Assembly (NCBI RefSeq): GCF_001428255.1
Contig: NZ_LMRW01000003.1
Location: 199,277 to 263,276, forward strand
From: Agromyces sp. Soil535
Lineage (GTDB): Bacteria > Actinomycetota > Actinomycetes > Actinomycetales > Microbacteriaceae
DNA length: 64,000 nucleotides
Direction of reading: 5' to 3'
Of this stretch, positions 37,501 to 44,435 are shown piece by piece (the first letter of the stretch is position 1; every line of letters starts with the position of its first letter). The notes under the pieces were generated by a model. It was given only the letters and a program-made list of their open reading frames with translations, was not told the origin of the DNA and did not search any database. Position numbers and translations under genes: made by a program.

Positions 37501-39118
37501 CGGTGTCGTTCGCGCTCACCTGCACGGTCGACGGCAGCACGTCGGTGAGGTCCTGGTTGGTTTGCACGGTCGCGGGCAGGCCGGCGTCGGTGACGCTCCA
37601 GAGGTACCGGCCGGCGCCTTTGTCGTCCCAGTAGGAGGCATCCCAACCTTCGGCCCACTTCGACGACTCTGCGGTCGGGTTGCGCATCTCGAGCCGGCCG
37701 TTCTCGCCGATCGTCATGGGAAGCCAGACGTAGGTGGAGTCGGCCGCGCCGGAGTTCCACCGGTCACCCATGTAGATGTACTGGCCCTTCGCCGCGTCGA
37801 GCGTGAGCACGTTGGTGCTCTGCGATCCGAAGGTGGTCTTGCGCGCGTCGCCGACCGAGAGCAGGCCGTCGCCGCCCTGGGGAATCGTGTCGTAGGCGAC
37901 GTTCTCGTACGGGTCGCCGGCCTCCACGCCTCGGATCCACGTGCCGAGCACGCTGTCGGCGGTGTAGTACGTCTGCGGGTTTGGTCGCCAGCCGGTCGCT
38001 CCGGAGGCGACGAGGTAGTAGCGCCCGTCGTGCACGAACAGCGCAGGTGCCTCGAGCAGGCCGCATCGCTTCACGATCGCGTAGTCGAGGTGGTTCTGCG
38101 GCGAGCCCGCCGCGCCGTCGGCGAAGATCTGCGGGTATCGGCCGTCGACGGAGTACTGGATGCCGGTGGGGTCGACGGTCGTGGTCTTCTCGACGTTGGT
38201 GTACTCGCTGTCGAGCTTCGAGATGTAGAGCGACCGGTTCTCCTCGGAGGAGTAGACGATGTACGCGCTCCCGTCCGTGTCCTGGAACACCGTCATGTCA
38301 CGAGCGCCGCCAGGCACCGCGCTGTTCTGGCTGCAGGCGGTCCTGTACGTGGTCTCGTTGTAGAGGCGGAAGGCGCCCTGCAGTGCGAAGGGCCCGTTCG
38401 GGCTGTCGGATGTCGCGACCGCCGCGAGCGATCGTGCGTAGTTGCTGCCGCCGGGCGACGTGCTGCCGTCGGCGTGCCACCACATGACCCACTTCTGGGT
38501 CTGGGCGTTGTAGAGCACCTTCGGCCGTTCGAAGATCGCCTGGATGCGGGGCGTCGTGCCGTCGGCCTCGAACTGGCTGACGTTGAGGTAATAGAAGAGC
38601 TTGTCGATGGTGGCCGTGATCGGCGCGCCGGCGTCGTCGACCGTGTCGTAGAGCGCATCGAAGTACTCGCCCTGGAGCTCCTCCTTGCTGGTGACGGAGC
38701 GCATGGCGACGCCTTCGTTGGTCCAGTTGAGCGTGTCGGTCGACCGGTAGACCGAGACGCCGGGGCTGTTGTAGTACCCGTTGGAGCGGTCCTCGCCGTA
38801 CCAGTAGTAGATCGGTGCGCCCCCTTCCGTGGCGGTGATCATGGCCGCCTCGTCGACGCCGAGTTCGGCGGCGGAGACGACCTGGCCGCCGTGCGCCTGG
38901 ATGTGCCGGCCGTCGGTGTCGTACCAGTACGGCTGGAAGTAGCCGGACGCGGTGAGCCCCGGGTCGGTGACGGCCGGGTACGCATCGTAGACCGGTGGGG
39001 TATCGGTGCTGGGAACGTCGGCGTTCGCCGCCCCCGCGGGCACGAGCACTGCAGAGAGCAGTGCGATCACCCCAGCCCCCACCAGGAACCGAGTGCGTCC
39101 GTCACCGCTGCCGAACAT
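34517..39118 (-). CDS. Large secreted GH43-type glycosidase with Ig-like, F5/8 and ChiA-N-like domains
   Basis: 1533 residues. A signal peptide (1-33, cleavage near AGAANA-DVP) precedes a five-bladed beta-propeller (about 40-490) with YWYDTDGRHIQAHGGQVVSA, APIYYWYGEDRSNGYYNSPG and FERPKVLYN, resembling GH43 subfamily 24 exo-beta-1,3-galactanases. After it come: a Big_4-like domain, a galactose-binding F5/8-type domain (about 615-745), three cadherin-like beta-sandwich repeats (each LxxLxVxGxxVxGFxP), a concanavalin-like segment (about 1010-1190), two Big_4 repeats (each EPVAVxTEAGxAP), and two ChiA-N-like domains (each LxWWGxNATSxRxxExG). It probably trims arabinogalactan or a related polymer at the cell surface. 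There is no LPXTG anchor. Twin palindromes precede it. Confidence 0.85.
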   Translation of the reverse strand: MFGSGDGRTRFLVGAGVIALLSAVLVPAGAANADVPSTDTPPVYDAYPAVTDPGLTASGYFQPYWYDTDGRHIQAHGGQVVSAAELGVDEAAMITATEGGAPIYYWYGEDRSNGYYNSPGVSVYRSTDTLNWTNEGVAMRSVTSKEELQGEYFDALYDTVDDAGAPITATIDKLFYYLNVSQFEADGTTPRIQAIFERPKVLYNAQTQKWVMWWHADGSTSPGGSNYARSLAAVATSDSPNGPFALQGAFRLYNETTYRTACSQNSAVPGGARDMTVFQDTDGSAYIVYSSEENRSLYISKLDSEYTNVEKTTTVDPTGIQYSVDGRYPQIFADGAAGSPQNHLDYAIVKRCGLLEAPALFVHDGRYYLVASGATGWRPNPQTYYTADSVLGTWIRGVEAGDPYENVAYDTIPQGGDGLLSVGDARKTTFGSQSTNVLTLDAAKGQYIYMGDRWNSGAADSTYVWLPMTIGENGRLEMRNPTAESSKWAEGWDASYWDDKGAGRYLWSVTDAGLPATVQTNQDLTDVLPSTVQVSANDTVTDVAVQWNRTVFTTPGAQQIVGTLAASDGFTAGRTFTRTLQVEGHGLFNVATGATAGASSRPTLAATTNDGVVAKGWDDWVAGGKYPLASWLSYTWAEPRTLDHVVVHTYKDGSTATWPSKIAVQYRDAAGAWVSAGVEASVAQDASGAAPVVELDVSSLPPTTAMRLDLTTTTSTWQSIAEVEIFGYGASAATKLSDLQIDGVTVGGFSPETWSYSVVASQSAGRTVTATAVDAAARVTVSPATASTPFAHVTVEALEGNDVVAAQTYRVAFVAPSTDATLASITVDGVPLAGFDPTVAQYDDLQLLPGATPTVTATAADSKASVQVGAYDADAKSVSITVTAEDTAVTKQYVLAFVVDPRSWDASLSGLTVNGAAVPGFSPDVLAYTVDTGAWGSAPSVAATATNAAATVATSTDLAHATVTVTAENPGVTRTYTVTFTATSCANQTVQAPWSSAAWGTETNASFCDGDGASFRISDANDGAWTTKDNLSVIFQPEVLAVGDTIETYVPSVEKGNNSDPRTGLIVRNDLSRAGKASAKAYALVVLSPAGGYLQYDSNNNGYIDTQTTGVPAATWPAYVKLEYTSSTSMTGYFRKAPTDPWTKLASVPLASATAKLDAGIFAAGNNNRGASVATLLDTRFSFDVASVEPVAVETEAGTAPQLPAEVDVTLVSGAGEARAVEWEPIDPSAFAEAGTFTVGGSIAGTEAQATATVTVVPKPITVISVEPVAVGTEAGQAPALPASVTVALSDGTTETRGVTWPFVDPSAYAEPGTFTVDGVVEGTELTATATVTVSPPADGAAAPPAKAVLSSDNGWDTGLLDGDFRITMNLWWGQNATSFRLYENGELVSTTALTSATPEAQTASVHISGLPNGIYQYVGVLANSKGETRTESLTVVVKDANPGMPRLSHDNRDRNGDYVVTANMWWGTNATSYRFLEDGVVVAEGGLVAASPEAQRAELAVTGASKGSHGYVVEFRNAAGVTVSEPITVTVK

Positions 39119-39153
39119 GCATGCCTCCGCGTCGTTGCGAGCCGAGCTCCGAA

Positions 39154-39181
39154 TGTTGACGTCAACATGTTGACGTCAACA
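39154..39181. promoter_or_regulatory. Tandem perfect 14-bp palindromes upstream of the GH43 gene
   Basis: TGTTGACGTCAACA occurs twice back to back with no spacer, 35 bp upstream of the GH43 start. Each copy is a perfect palindrome, of the size and style of LacI-family operators. No LacI gene is adjacent, so the regulator is presumably encoded elsewhere. Confidence 0.8.
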
Positions 39182-39256
39182 CGGACGATAGCACCCGTCG
39201 CGCTCTCGAGGGAAGGCGGCTTCGGCGTATGACGTCACACACGGGCCGCGCCGGAG

Positions 39257-39754
39257 TCACCGCCCTCGCGGCGAACCCCCTCCACGCCGATCGTGAATGA
39301 CCGCATCAGGCGCCACCGCACCGAGCACCATCTCGAGCCCGTCAGCCAGTTCTTCGAGCCGACCGGGATCCACCGCCGCGAACTCGCGTTCGATCGCCGG
39401 CACGTATACGCGGGCAGCGGCGAGGAACCGTCGCCGTCCATCACCGGTGAGCACGGCGAACGCCGACCGCCCGTCGTGGGGGTTCGGCTCCCGGGCCACG
39501 AGGCCCGCGGCCGCGAGCTCGTCGACGAGCCGGCTGACGCGGGTGCGGCTGAGCACGACCCGCTCGCCGAGCTCCCCCATCGTCAGTCGCCCGCCCCCAT
39601 CGCGCAACTCGAGCAGCACGTCGTACCACGTGAGCGGCATGCCGCTGTCTCGGGCGACGACGCGGTCGAGTCGGGGCAGCAACGCGGCGTGCAGGCGCAA
39701 CACTGCCTCCCAGGTGCGTTCGGCGTCACTGGTGCGTGCGGCGTCATTCGGCAT
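39257..39754 (-). CDS. MarR-family transcriptional regulator (azoreductase-linked)
   Basis: 165 residues: a winged helix with LTWYDVLLELRDGGGRLTMG, ELGERVVLSRTRVSRLVDEL, and wing EPNPHDGRSAFAVLTGDGRR. Diverges from an azoreductase gene across 97 bp that contain a CGTGCGCACG palindrome and a similar imperfect repeat. Such MarR/azoreductase pairs respond to quinones or azo dyes, with the repressor released by ligand or oxidation. No cysteine is present, so direct thiol sensing is unlikely. Confidence 0.87.
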   Translation of the reverse strand: MPNDAARTSDAERTWEAVLRLHAALLPRLDRVVARDSGMPLTWYDVLLELRDGGGRLTMGELGERVVLSRTRVSRLVDELAAAGLVAREPNPHDGRSAFAVLTGDGRRRFLAAARVYVPAIEREFAAVDPGRLEELADGLEMVLGAVAPDAVIHDRRGGGSPRGR

Positions 39755-39777
39755 GCCGGGAGTCTCTCACGAATTGT

Positions 39778-39838
39778 GTGCGTGCGCACGTACATGCTAT
39801 GGTCATCGCCTCATCAATGTATGTGCGTCTGCACGCAA
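39778..39838. promoter_or_regulatory. Divergent MarR/azoreductase promoter with palindrome
   Basis: A perfect CGTGCGCACG palindrome (39781-39790) lies in the context TGTGTGCGTGCGCACGTACA. A related element, TGTGCGTCTGCACGCA, lies about 40 bp further on. Both are suited to binding a dimeric MarR protein between the divergent starts at 39754 and 39852. Confidence 0.5.
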
Positions 39839-39851
39839 GAAAGGGAGCACC

Positions 39852-40508
39852 ATGACCACGACACTGCTGCACCTCTCCGCCTCACCTCGTGGCGAGGCAT
39901 CCGAATCGCTCGCGATCGCGCGCACCTTCATCGACGCCTTCCGGGCGGCGAATCCCGCGGCATCCGTCGACGAGTGGGATCTCTGGGACGGCACCCTGCC
40001 CACATTCGGCCCAGACGGCGCAGGCGCCAAGATGCGCGTCTTCGCCGGCGAGGAGCCCGTTGGTCCAGAGGATACGGCGTGGCACCGTGCCCGCCTCGCG
40101 TTCGAGCGGTTCGCCGCCGCCGACCTCTACCTGTTCAGCCTGCCCATGTGGAACGCCGGCATCCCCTTCATCGCCAAGCAGTTCATCGACGTGGTCAGCC
40201 AGCCCGGCATGGTGTTCGACTTCGATCCCGAGATCGGATACACCGGGCTGCTCGGGAGCCGCCGCGCCGCGGTCGTGTACACGAGCGCGGTCTTCGGCGA
40301 GGGCCGGCCGCCGGCGTTCGGGAGCGACTTCCAGCGGCCGTACTTTGAGGACTGGCTCAACTGGGCGGGCATCACGGATGTCTCGTCGATCACCTTCCGG
40401 CCGAACCTCGCGGTTGCCGACGCCGAGCCCGGGCGGGTCGCGGCGCATGACGCCGCACGGCGGGCCGGCGCGGAGTTCGGTCGCCCCTCGATGCGCCGCG
40501 CCTCCTAG
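39852..40508 (+). CDS. azoR: FMN-dependent NADH-azoreductase
   Basis: 218 residues with a flavodoxin-like fold. LLHLSASPRGEASESLAIAR (5-24) is the FMN phosphate-binding loop, LYLFSLPMWNAGIPFIAKQF is the characteristic AzoR P-M-W/Y-N motif, and RRAAVVYTSAVFGEG follows. It reduces quinones by two-electron transfer and azo bonds, using NADH; the physiological role is usually quinone-stress protection. An AAGGGAG ribosome site precedes the ATG at 39852. It is probably controlled by the divergent MarR. Confidence 0.9.
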   Translation: MTTTLLHLSASPRGEASESLAIARTFIDAFRAANPAASVDEWDLWDGTLPTFGPDGAGAKMRVFAGEEPVGPEDTAWHRARLAFERFAAADLYLFSLPMWNAGIPFIAKQFIDVVSQPGMVFDFDPEIGYTGLLGSRRAAVVYTSAVFGEGRPPAFGSDFQRPYFEDWLNWAGITDVSSITFRPNLAVADAEPGRVAAHDAARRAGAEFGRPSMRRAS

Positions 40509-40538
40509 CACGCCGGATGGCCGAACCGGCGGCACCTG

Positions 40539-40952
40539 TCACCGAACTGCAGTGACCTCGCTCGCCGAGCGCGTCCGCGCCTCGATCGCCTCGATGACCG
40601 CGACCATGTCCTCGCGGTCGTTGGCGAGGGCGAGGCTCTCGCGGTAGAGCTCGCTCGAGAGGTCGAGCATCGGCGTCGCGACGCCGACCGCGCGGGCCTC
40701 GTCGGCGATGAGGCGTGTGCTCGTGTATGCGTCGGAGGTCGCCGCCTGCACCGCGAAGTCGCGCCCGATGAGCTTCGGGATCTTCACTCGCGTGAGGTCG
40801 GATGCGAGCTGGCCCGAGTCGATGGCGTGTCGGAACGCCTCGAGGTCGAGGCCGCCCCCGTCGGCGAAGTGCACGGCCTCGGCGAGCGCGGCGAGCATGG
40901 AGTTCAGGTAGAGGTTCACCGCGAGCTTCATCGTGAGGCCGTCGCCGGCACA
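40539..40952 (-). pseudogene. C-terminal remnant of a 3-hydroxyisobutyrate/6-phosphogluconate dehydrogenase-like gene
   Basis: The frame encodes AGDGLTMKLAVNLYLNSMLA, then ALAEAVHFADGGGLDLEAFR, VKIPKLIGRDFAVQAA and SDAYTSTRLIADEARAVGVA, a good match to the all-helical NAD_binding_11 domain (about 130 residues) of the beta-hydroxyacid dehydrogenase family. The N-terminal Rossmann domain with GxGxMG is wholly missing. The frame can be read a few codons beyond the first ATG (40931), but about 15 bp later the end of the Doc gene is reached. The half protein could not bind NAD, so it is a truncated remnant, probably cut when the toxin-antitoxin module arrived. Confidence 0.75.
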
Positions 40953-40994
40953 GCTGCCGCACGATCTGAGAGGCAGGTACCCGCGCCCTCGACG

Positions 40995-41402
40995 TCACCC
41001 CGGATGTCGTGGCGGATGCTCCTGAAGTGGCCGCATCCGCTCGCGAATCCACTCGGCGAGGGCGGTGTGGCCGACGTCGCCGGCGGCGACCGACTCAATG
41101 AACGCGGCCGTCGCCTCGATGTCATCGGCAACGAGGTCGGCGCCGTTGAGTTCGAGGAAGGCCACCGTGACGAACCACGACAGACGCTTGTTCCCGTCGG
41201 CGAGGGCGTGGTCGCGGTTCTCCACGCGCATGAGTGCTGCCGCCTTGTCCTCGAGCGTCGGATGCACCTCCTCACCGAACACCGGCATCGGCGCAGCGAG
41301 CGCCGACAGCAACAGGTTCCGGCCACGGGTGCCGTCCTTGTAGTGGAAGCCCTCCTCATCGAGAAGGGCTTCCACGTCCTCGGGGTCGAGATATTCCGTC
41401 AA
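40995..41402 (-). CDS. doc: Doc-type Fic-family toxin
   Basis: 135 residues. The Fic active-site motif is HALADGNKR (65-73), matching Doc HxFxDGNKR with Leu for Phe. The rest of the fold is present: EYLDPEDVEALLDEEGFHYK, VHPTLEDKAAALMRVENRDH and WFVTVAFLELNGADLVADD. Doc proteins phosphorylate elongation factor Tu and stop translation. The TTG start at 41402 overlaps the stop of the antitoxin (TTGA), ensuring that antitoxin is made first. A dehydrogenase remnant lies at the 3' side. Confidence 0.87.
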   Translation of the reverse strand: MTEYLDPEDVEALLDEEGFHYKDGTRGRNLLLSALAAPMPVFGEEVHPTLEDKAAALMRVENRDHALADGNKRLSWFVTVAFLELNGADLVADDIEATAAFIESVAAGDVGHTALAEWIRERMRPLQEHPPRHPG

Positions 41403-41602
41403 CGGGCTAGTCGCTCGAGCAGCGCGGCGTCGCGCGCACGCACGCGGTCGAAGGCGGCGCGGGTGCGTGCGGACTTGTCGGCTCGCACCGCGAGCTCGTC
41501 GAGCGCGATCTCGACGACCTCGGTCTTCGAACGGCCGAACCTGGCTGCGAGCGCCTCGAGCAGTCGGTCGTGCTCCTCGTCGAGTCGAAGCGTCATCGCC
41601 AT
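41399..41602 (-). CDS. Ribbon-helix-helix antitoxin of the Doc module
   Basis: 67 residues: an N-terminal ribbon-helix-helix (MTLRLDEEHDRLLEALAARF then GRSKTEVVEIALDELA) for DNA binding and an extended C-terminal arm (DKSARTRAAFDRVRARDAAL) that should wrap and neutralise Doc. It lies directly upstream of and overlaps the toxin gene. It likely represses the module's promoter with Doc as corepressor. Confidence 0.87.
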   Translation of the reverse strand: MAMTLRLDEEHDRLLEALAARFGRSKTEVVEIALDELAVRADKSARTRAAFDRVRARDAALLERLAR

Positions 41603-41677
41603 GAGGGCCTCCTCCCATCAGGGTCGATCGGTCTTTGCACCAAGACCCAGCCTACCCGAGCTGGTATCACGGTGGTA

Positions 41678-42118
41678 TCACGTGACTCGCGCCTTCGACA
41701 ACACCTCGAGGCACCACAGGAACTCCTCGCGCTGCGCCGTACCGAGCGGTGCGAGGAGCACCGCCTGCGCCTCGTCGAGCGCCGCATCCAGTTCGCGGAG
41801 TGTGCGCCGTCCGGCGGACGTGATCGCGATCACCATCCGCCGTCGATCGTCGCTGCTCGGCCTCCTGGTGAGATCCCCGGATGCCTCGAGGTCACGCACG
41901 GCCTGCGTCACGTCGCTCGGGTCGAGGCCGGCGTGGCGGCCGATCGCGGCCTGGTGCAGCTCGCCGAACTCCTCGAGCGCGGCGAGCACGCGATAGTCGT
42001 AGCCGCGCCGACCCCGCTCGGCCAATGCCACCGCGAGCAGCTGGTGCGAACGCTGCGCGACGGCCGACAGCCGCCAGCTGGGTCGGTGGGCGAAGCGCGA
42101 GGCGAGTTCCTCCTGCAT
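41678..42118 (-). CDS. MarR-family regulator divergent from the haloalkane dehalogenase gene
   Basis: 146 residues. The winged helix includes GYDYRVLAALEEFGELHQAA, IGRHAGLDPSDVTQAVRDLE and wing PSSDDRRRMVIAITSAGRRT. The ATG at 42118 fits the domain; the frame is open further upstream through the next gene's promoter. Two related CGTTG...CCAA inverted repeats lie in the 84-bp divergent region, so it probably represses both itself and the dehalogenase. Confidence 0.85.
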   Translation of the reverse strand: MQEELASRFAHRPSWRLSAVAQRSHQLLAVALAERGRRGYDYRVLAALEEFGELHQAAIGRHAGLDPSDVTQAVRDLEASGDLTRRPSSDDRRRMVIAITSAGRRTLRELDAALDEAQAVLLAPLGTAQREEFLWCLEVLSKARVT

Positions 42119-42137
42119 GGCCCCGAATCTAGCAGAT

Positions 42138-42184
42138 CGTTGACACGGCCAACGGTATTGCATATCGTTGGCAGCACCAATGAT
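42138..42184. promoter_or_regulatory. Two related inverted repeats in the MarR/dehalogenase intergenic region
   Basis: Site 1 is CGTTG-N7-CAACG (42138-42154). Site 2 is ATCGTTGG-cagca-CCAATGAT (42164-42184, one mismatch between arms). Both contain the half-site ATCGTTG and lie about 26 bp apart between the divergent starts at 42118 and 42203, consistent with two MarR dimers. Confidence 0.65.
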
Positions 42185-42202
42185 TCCGACTGAGGAGAAC
42201 CC

Positions 42203-43060
42203 ATGCCGATCATCGACGTACTCGACTCGACCATGCACTTCGAGGAATCGGGCGAAGGCACGACATTCGTGTTCCTGCACGGCAACCCGGGCTCGTCGCA
42301 CCAGTGGCGCAACGTGATCCAAGGCGTCGGCGAGGGGCACGTGCTCGCGCCCGACCTCATCGGCATGGGCCGATCTGGCAAGCCCGACACCGACTACCGC
42401 TTCGCCGACCACGCGCGCTACCTCGACGCGTGGTTCGACGCAGTCGGCGTCGAACGCGCCGTGCTCGTGGGCCACGACTGGGGCGGAGCGCTCGCCTTCG
42501 ACTGGGCGGCTCGGCATCCCGACCGCGTGCTCGGCGTCGCGTTCTTCGAGAGCATCGTGAAGCCCATGGAGTGGAGCGACCTCTCGCCGCAGGCCAGAGC
42601 ACGGTCGGAGTCGGTACGCACGCCCGGCGTCGGCGAGGAGCGCGTGCTCACGTCCGACGCGTTCATCCGCCAGGCGTTCACCGGCGGCGTGCTGACGCCG
42701 GTCGGGGCATCCGAACTCGAGGCCTACCTCGCACCGTTCCCGACGCCCGAGAGCCGTGTTCCGGTGCTCGCGTGGGCACGGCAGATGCCCCTCGGGGGCG
42801 AGCCCGGCGAGGTCGTGGAGCGCATCGAGGCGTACGATCGGTGGCTCGCGACGAGCGGCCCGGTGCCCAAGCTCCTGCTGACCTTCCAGGGCTCACCGAC
42901 GCTGCTCATCAGCCCACAGGTCGCCGAGTGGTGCGCGCGCACGATCGCATCGCTCGAGATCGTGGACGGCGGCCTCGCCGGCCACCACGCGCAGGAGGAC
43001 CGGCCCGACGAGATCGCGGCCGCGATCGCCGGCTGGGCCGATCGGCATCACCTGCGCTGA
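42203..43060 (+). CDS. Haloalkane dehalogenase (subfamily II-like alpha/beta hydrolase)
   Basis: 285 residues. The nucleophile is Asp92 in VLVGHDWGGALAFDW, with Trp93 and Asn28 (FLHGNPGSSHQWRN) as the halide-binding pair, Glu116 in AFFESIVKPMEW as acid and His261 in GHHAQEDRPDEI as base. This D-E-H pentad layout is that of DhaA/LinB-type enzymes, which hydrolyse carbon-halogen bonds to alcohols in the cytoplasm without cofactor. Substrate range cannot be judged. It is divergently transcribed from a MarR gene, suggesting induction by a lipophilic compound. Confidence 0.87.
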   Translation: MPIIDVLDSTMHFEESGEGTTFVFLHGNPGSSHQWRNVIQGVGEGHVLAPDLIGMGRSGKPDTDYRFADHARYLDAWFDAVGVERAVLVGHDWGGALAFDWAARHPDRVLGVAFFESIVKPMEWSDLSPQARARSESVRTPGVGEERVLTSDAFIRQAFTGGVLTPVGASELEAYLAPFPTPESRVPVLAWARQMPLGGEPGEVVERIEAYDRWLATSGPVPKLLLTFQGSPTLLISPQVAEWCARTIASLEIVDGGLAGHHAQEDRPDEIAAAIAGWADRHHLR

Positions 43061-43086
43061 TCGGCGCGCGAGCGGCATCCGCTGGG

Positions 43087-44334
43087 CTAGTACTCGACGG
43101 GGTCCCTGATGATCGGGCACGTCATGCAGTGCCCACCGCCGCGCCCGCGCCCGAGCTCCGCACCCACGATCGGAATGACCTCGATGCCGGCCTTGCGCAG
43201 CAGGTCGTTGGTCTGCGTGTTGCGGTCGTAGGTGTACACGACGCCCGGACGCAACGCGACGGCGTTGTTGCCCGAGTCCCACTGCTGGCGCTCCGAGGCG
43301 TAGACGTCGCCGGCGGTCGCCACGACGTGGAGCTTCGGCAGGCCGAGGCTTTCCGCGACGACGTCGACGAAGGCCCGGCTGCCCTCGTCCGTGAGCTCGA
43401 TGCCCGCGCCACCGGACGGCCGCAACGTGAAGGTGTGCACGTCGTCCATGATCTTCGGGAAGACCGTGACGATGTCACGGTCGGCGAACGTGAACACGGT
43501 GTCGAGGTGCATGGCGGCGCGAAGCTTCGGCATGCCGGCGATGATGACCCGCTCGGCGGCTCCCCGCTCGAACAATGCGGCCGCGACCTGGGTGATGGCC
43601 TGCCGTGAGGTGCGCTCGCTCATGCCCATGAGCACCACACCGTTGCCGACCGGCATGATGTCTCCGCCCTCGAACGTCGCCTGCCCCCACTGCATTTCGG
43701 GGTCGCCCCACCAGACGGTGCTGCCCACGAAGTCGGGATGGAACTCGTACACGGCCTTCATCAGGAGCGTCTCATCGTGACGGGCCGGCCAGTACAGCGG
43801 ATTCAGCGTCACGCCTCCGTAGAGCCAGCAGGTGGTGTCCCGCGTGTAGAGCGTGTTCGGAAGCGGCGGCATCAGGTACTCCTGCACGCCGGTGGATTCG
43901 TGCGCCAGCGAGAGGTGGCCGCTCCCGAAGTCGTCAGGCAGGTCGCTCGTGGCGAGGCCACCGATGAGGAATTCCGCGAGCTCGAGGGGTTGGAGCGATT
44001 CGAGGTACGCGCGCGTGTCCTCGACCAGGCCGAAACCGACCTCGTTCGGCGTGATCTTGCGGTCGAGCAGCCAGTCGCGCGCCTCGGGGATCGCGACGGT
44101 CTGTGCGAGCAGCTCATGGAGCTCGACGACGTCGACGCCGTTCTCACGCAGGTCGGCCACGAAGGCGGCGTGATCGCGCTGGGCGCTCTCCACCCACATG
44201 ACGTCGTCGAACAGGAGCGAATCCGAGTTCGTCGGCGTCAGGCGTCGGTGCGCGAGGCCCGGTGCGCACACGAGCACCTTCCGGAGCACCCCCACCTCGG
44301 AGTGCACGCCGTACGCGCTTGCGGTTGCGGTCAT
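43087..44334 (-). CDS. arcA: Arginine deiminase
   Basis: 415 residues, full length. The N-terminal signature [20 protein letters not shown] contains the substrate loop, with [55 protein letters not shown] and the nucleophile Cys403 in [10 protein letters not shown]. It converts arginine to citrulline and ammonia, the first step of the arginine dihydrolase pathway, giving ATP and acid resistance. No arcB, arcC or arcD gene is nearby, so the enzyme acts alone here or with distant genes. Confidence 0.95.
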   Translation of the reverse strand: MTATASAYGVHSEVGVLRKVLVCAPGLAHRRLTPTNSDSLLFDDVMWVESAQRDHAAFVADLRENGVDVVELHELLAQTVAIPEARDWLLDRKITPNEVGFGLVEDTRAYLESLQPLELAEFLIGGLATSDLPDDFGSGHLSLAHESTGVQEYLMPPLPNTLYTRDTTCWLYGGVTLNPLYWPARHDETLLMKAVYEFHPDFVGSTVWWGDPEMQWGQATFEGGDIMPVGNGVVLMGMSERTSRQAITQVAAALFERGAAERVIIAGMPKLRAAMHLDTVFTFADRDIVTVFPKIMDDVHTFTLRPSGGAGIELTDEGSRAFVDVVAESLGLPKLHVVATAGDVYASERQQWDSGNNAVALRPGVVYTYDRNTQTNDLLRKAGIEVIPIVGAELGRGRGGGHCMTCPIIRDPVEY

Positions 44335-44435
44335 CTGTCTTCCTCCCTCGCGGCGACGGATTACCCCGACATCCCCCGAGTCGCGTCACGTCGACCCTAG
44401 GGGGCGAACCCCGCTCGGGGGAACACCCCTGCAGT

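Noticed and set aside
34769-39232. A 1487-codon plus-strand frame antisense to the GH43 gene
   Set aside because: Composition is typical of an antisense shadow. The minus-strand frame has a signal peptide and many recognised domains.
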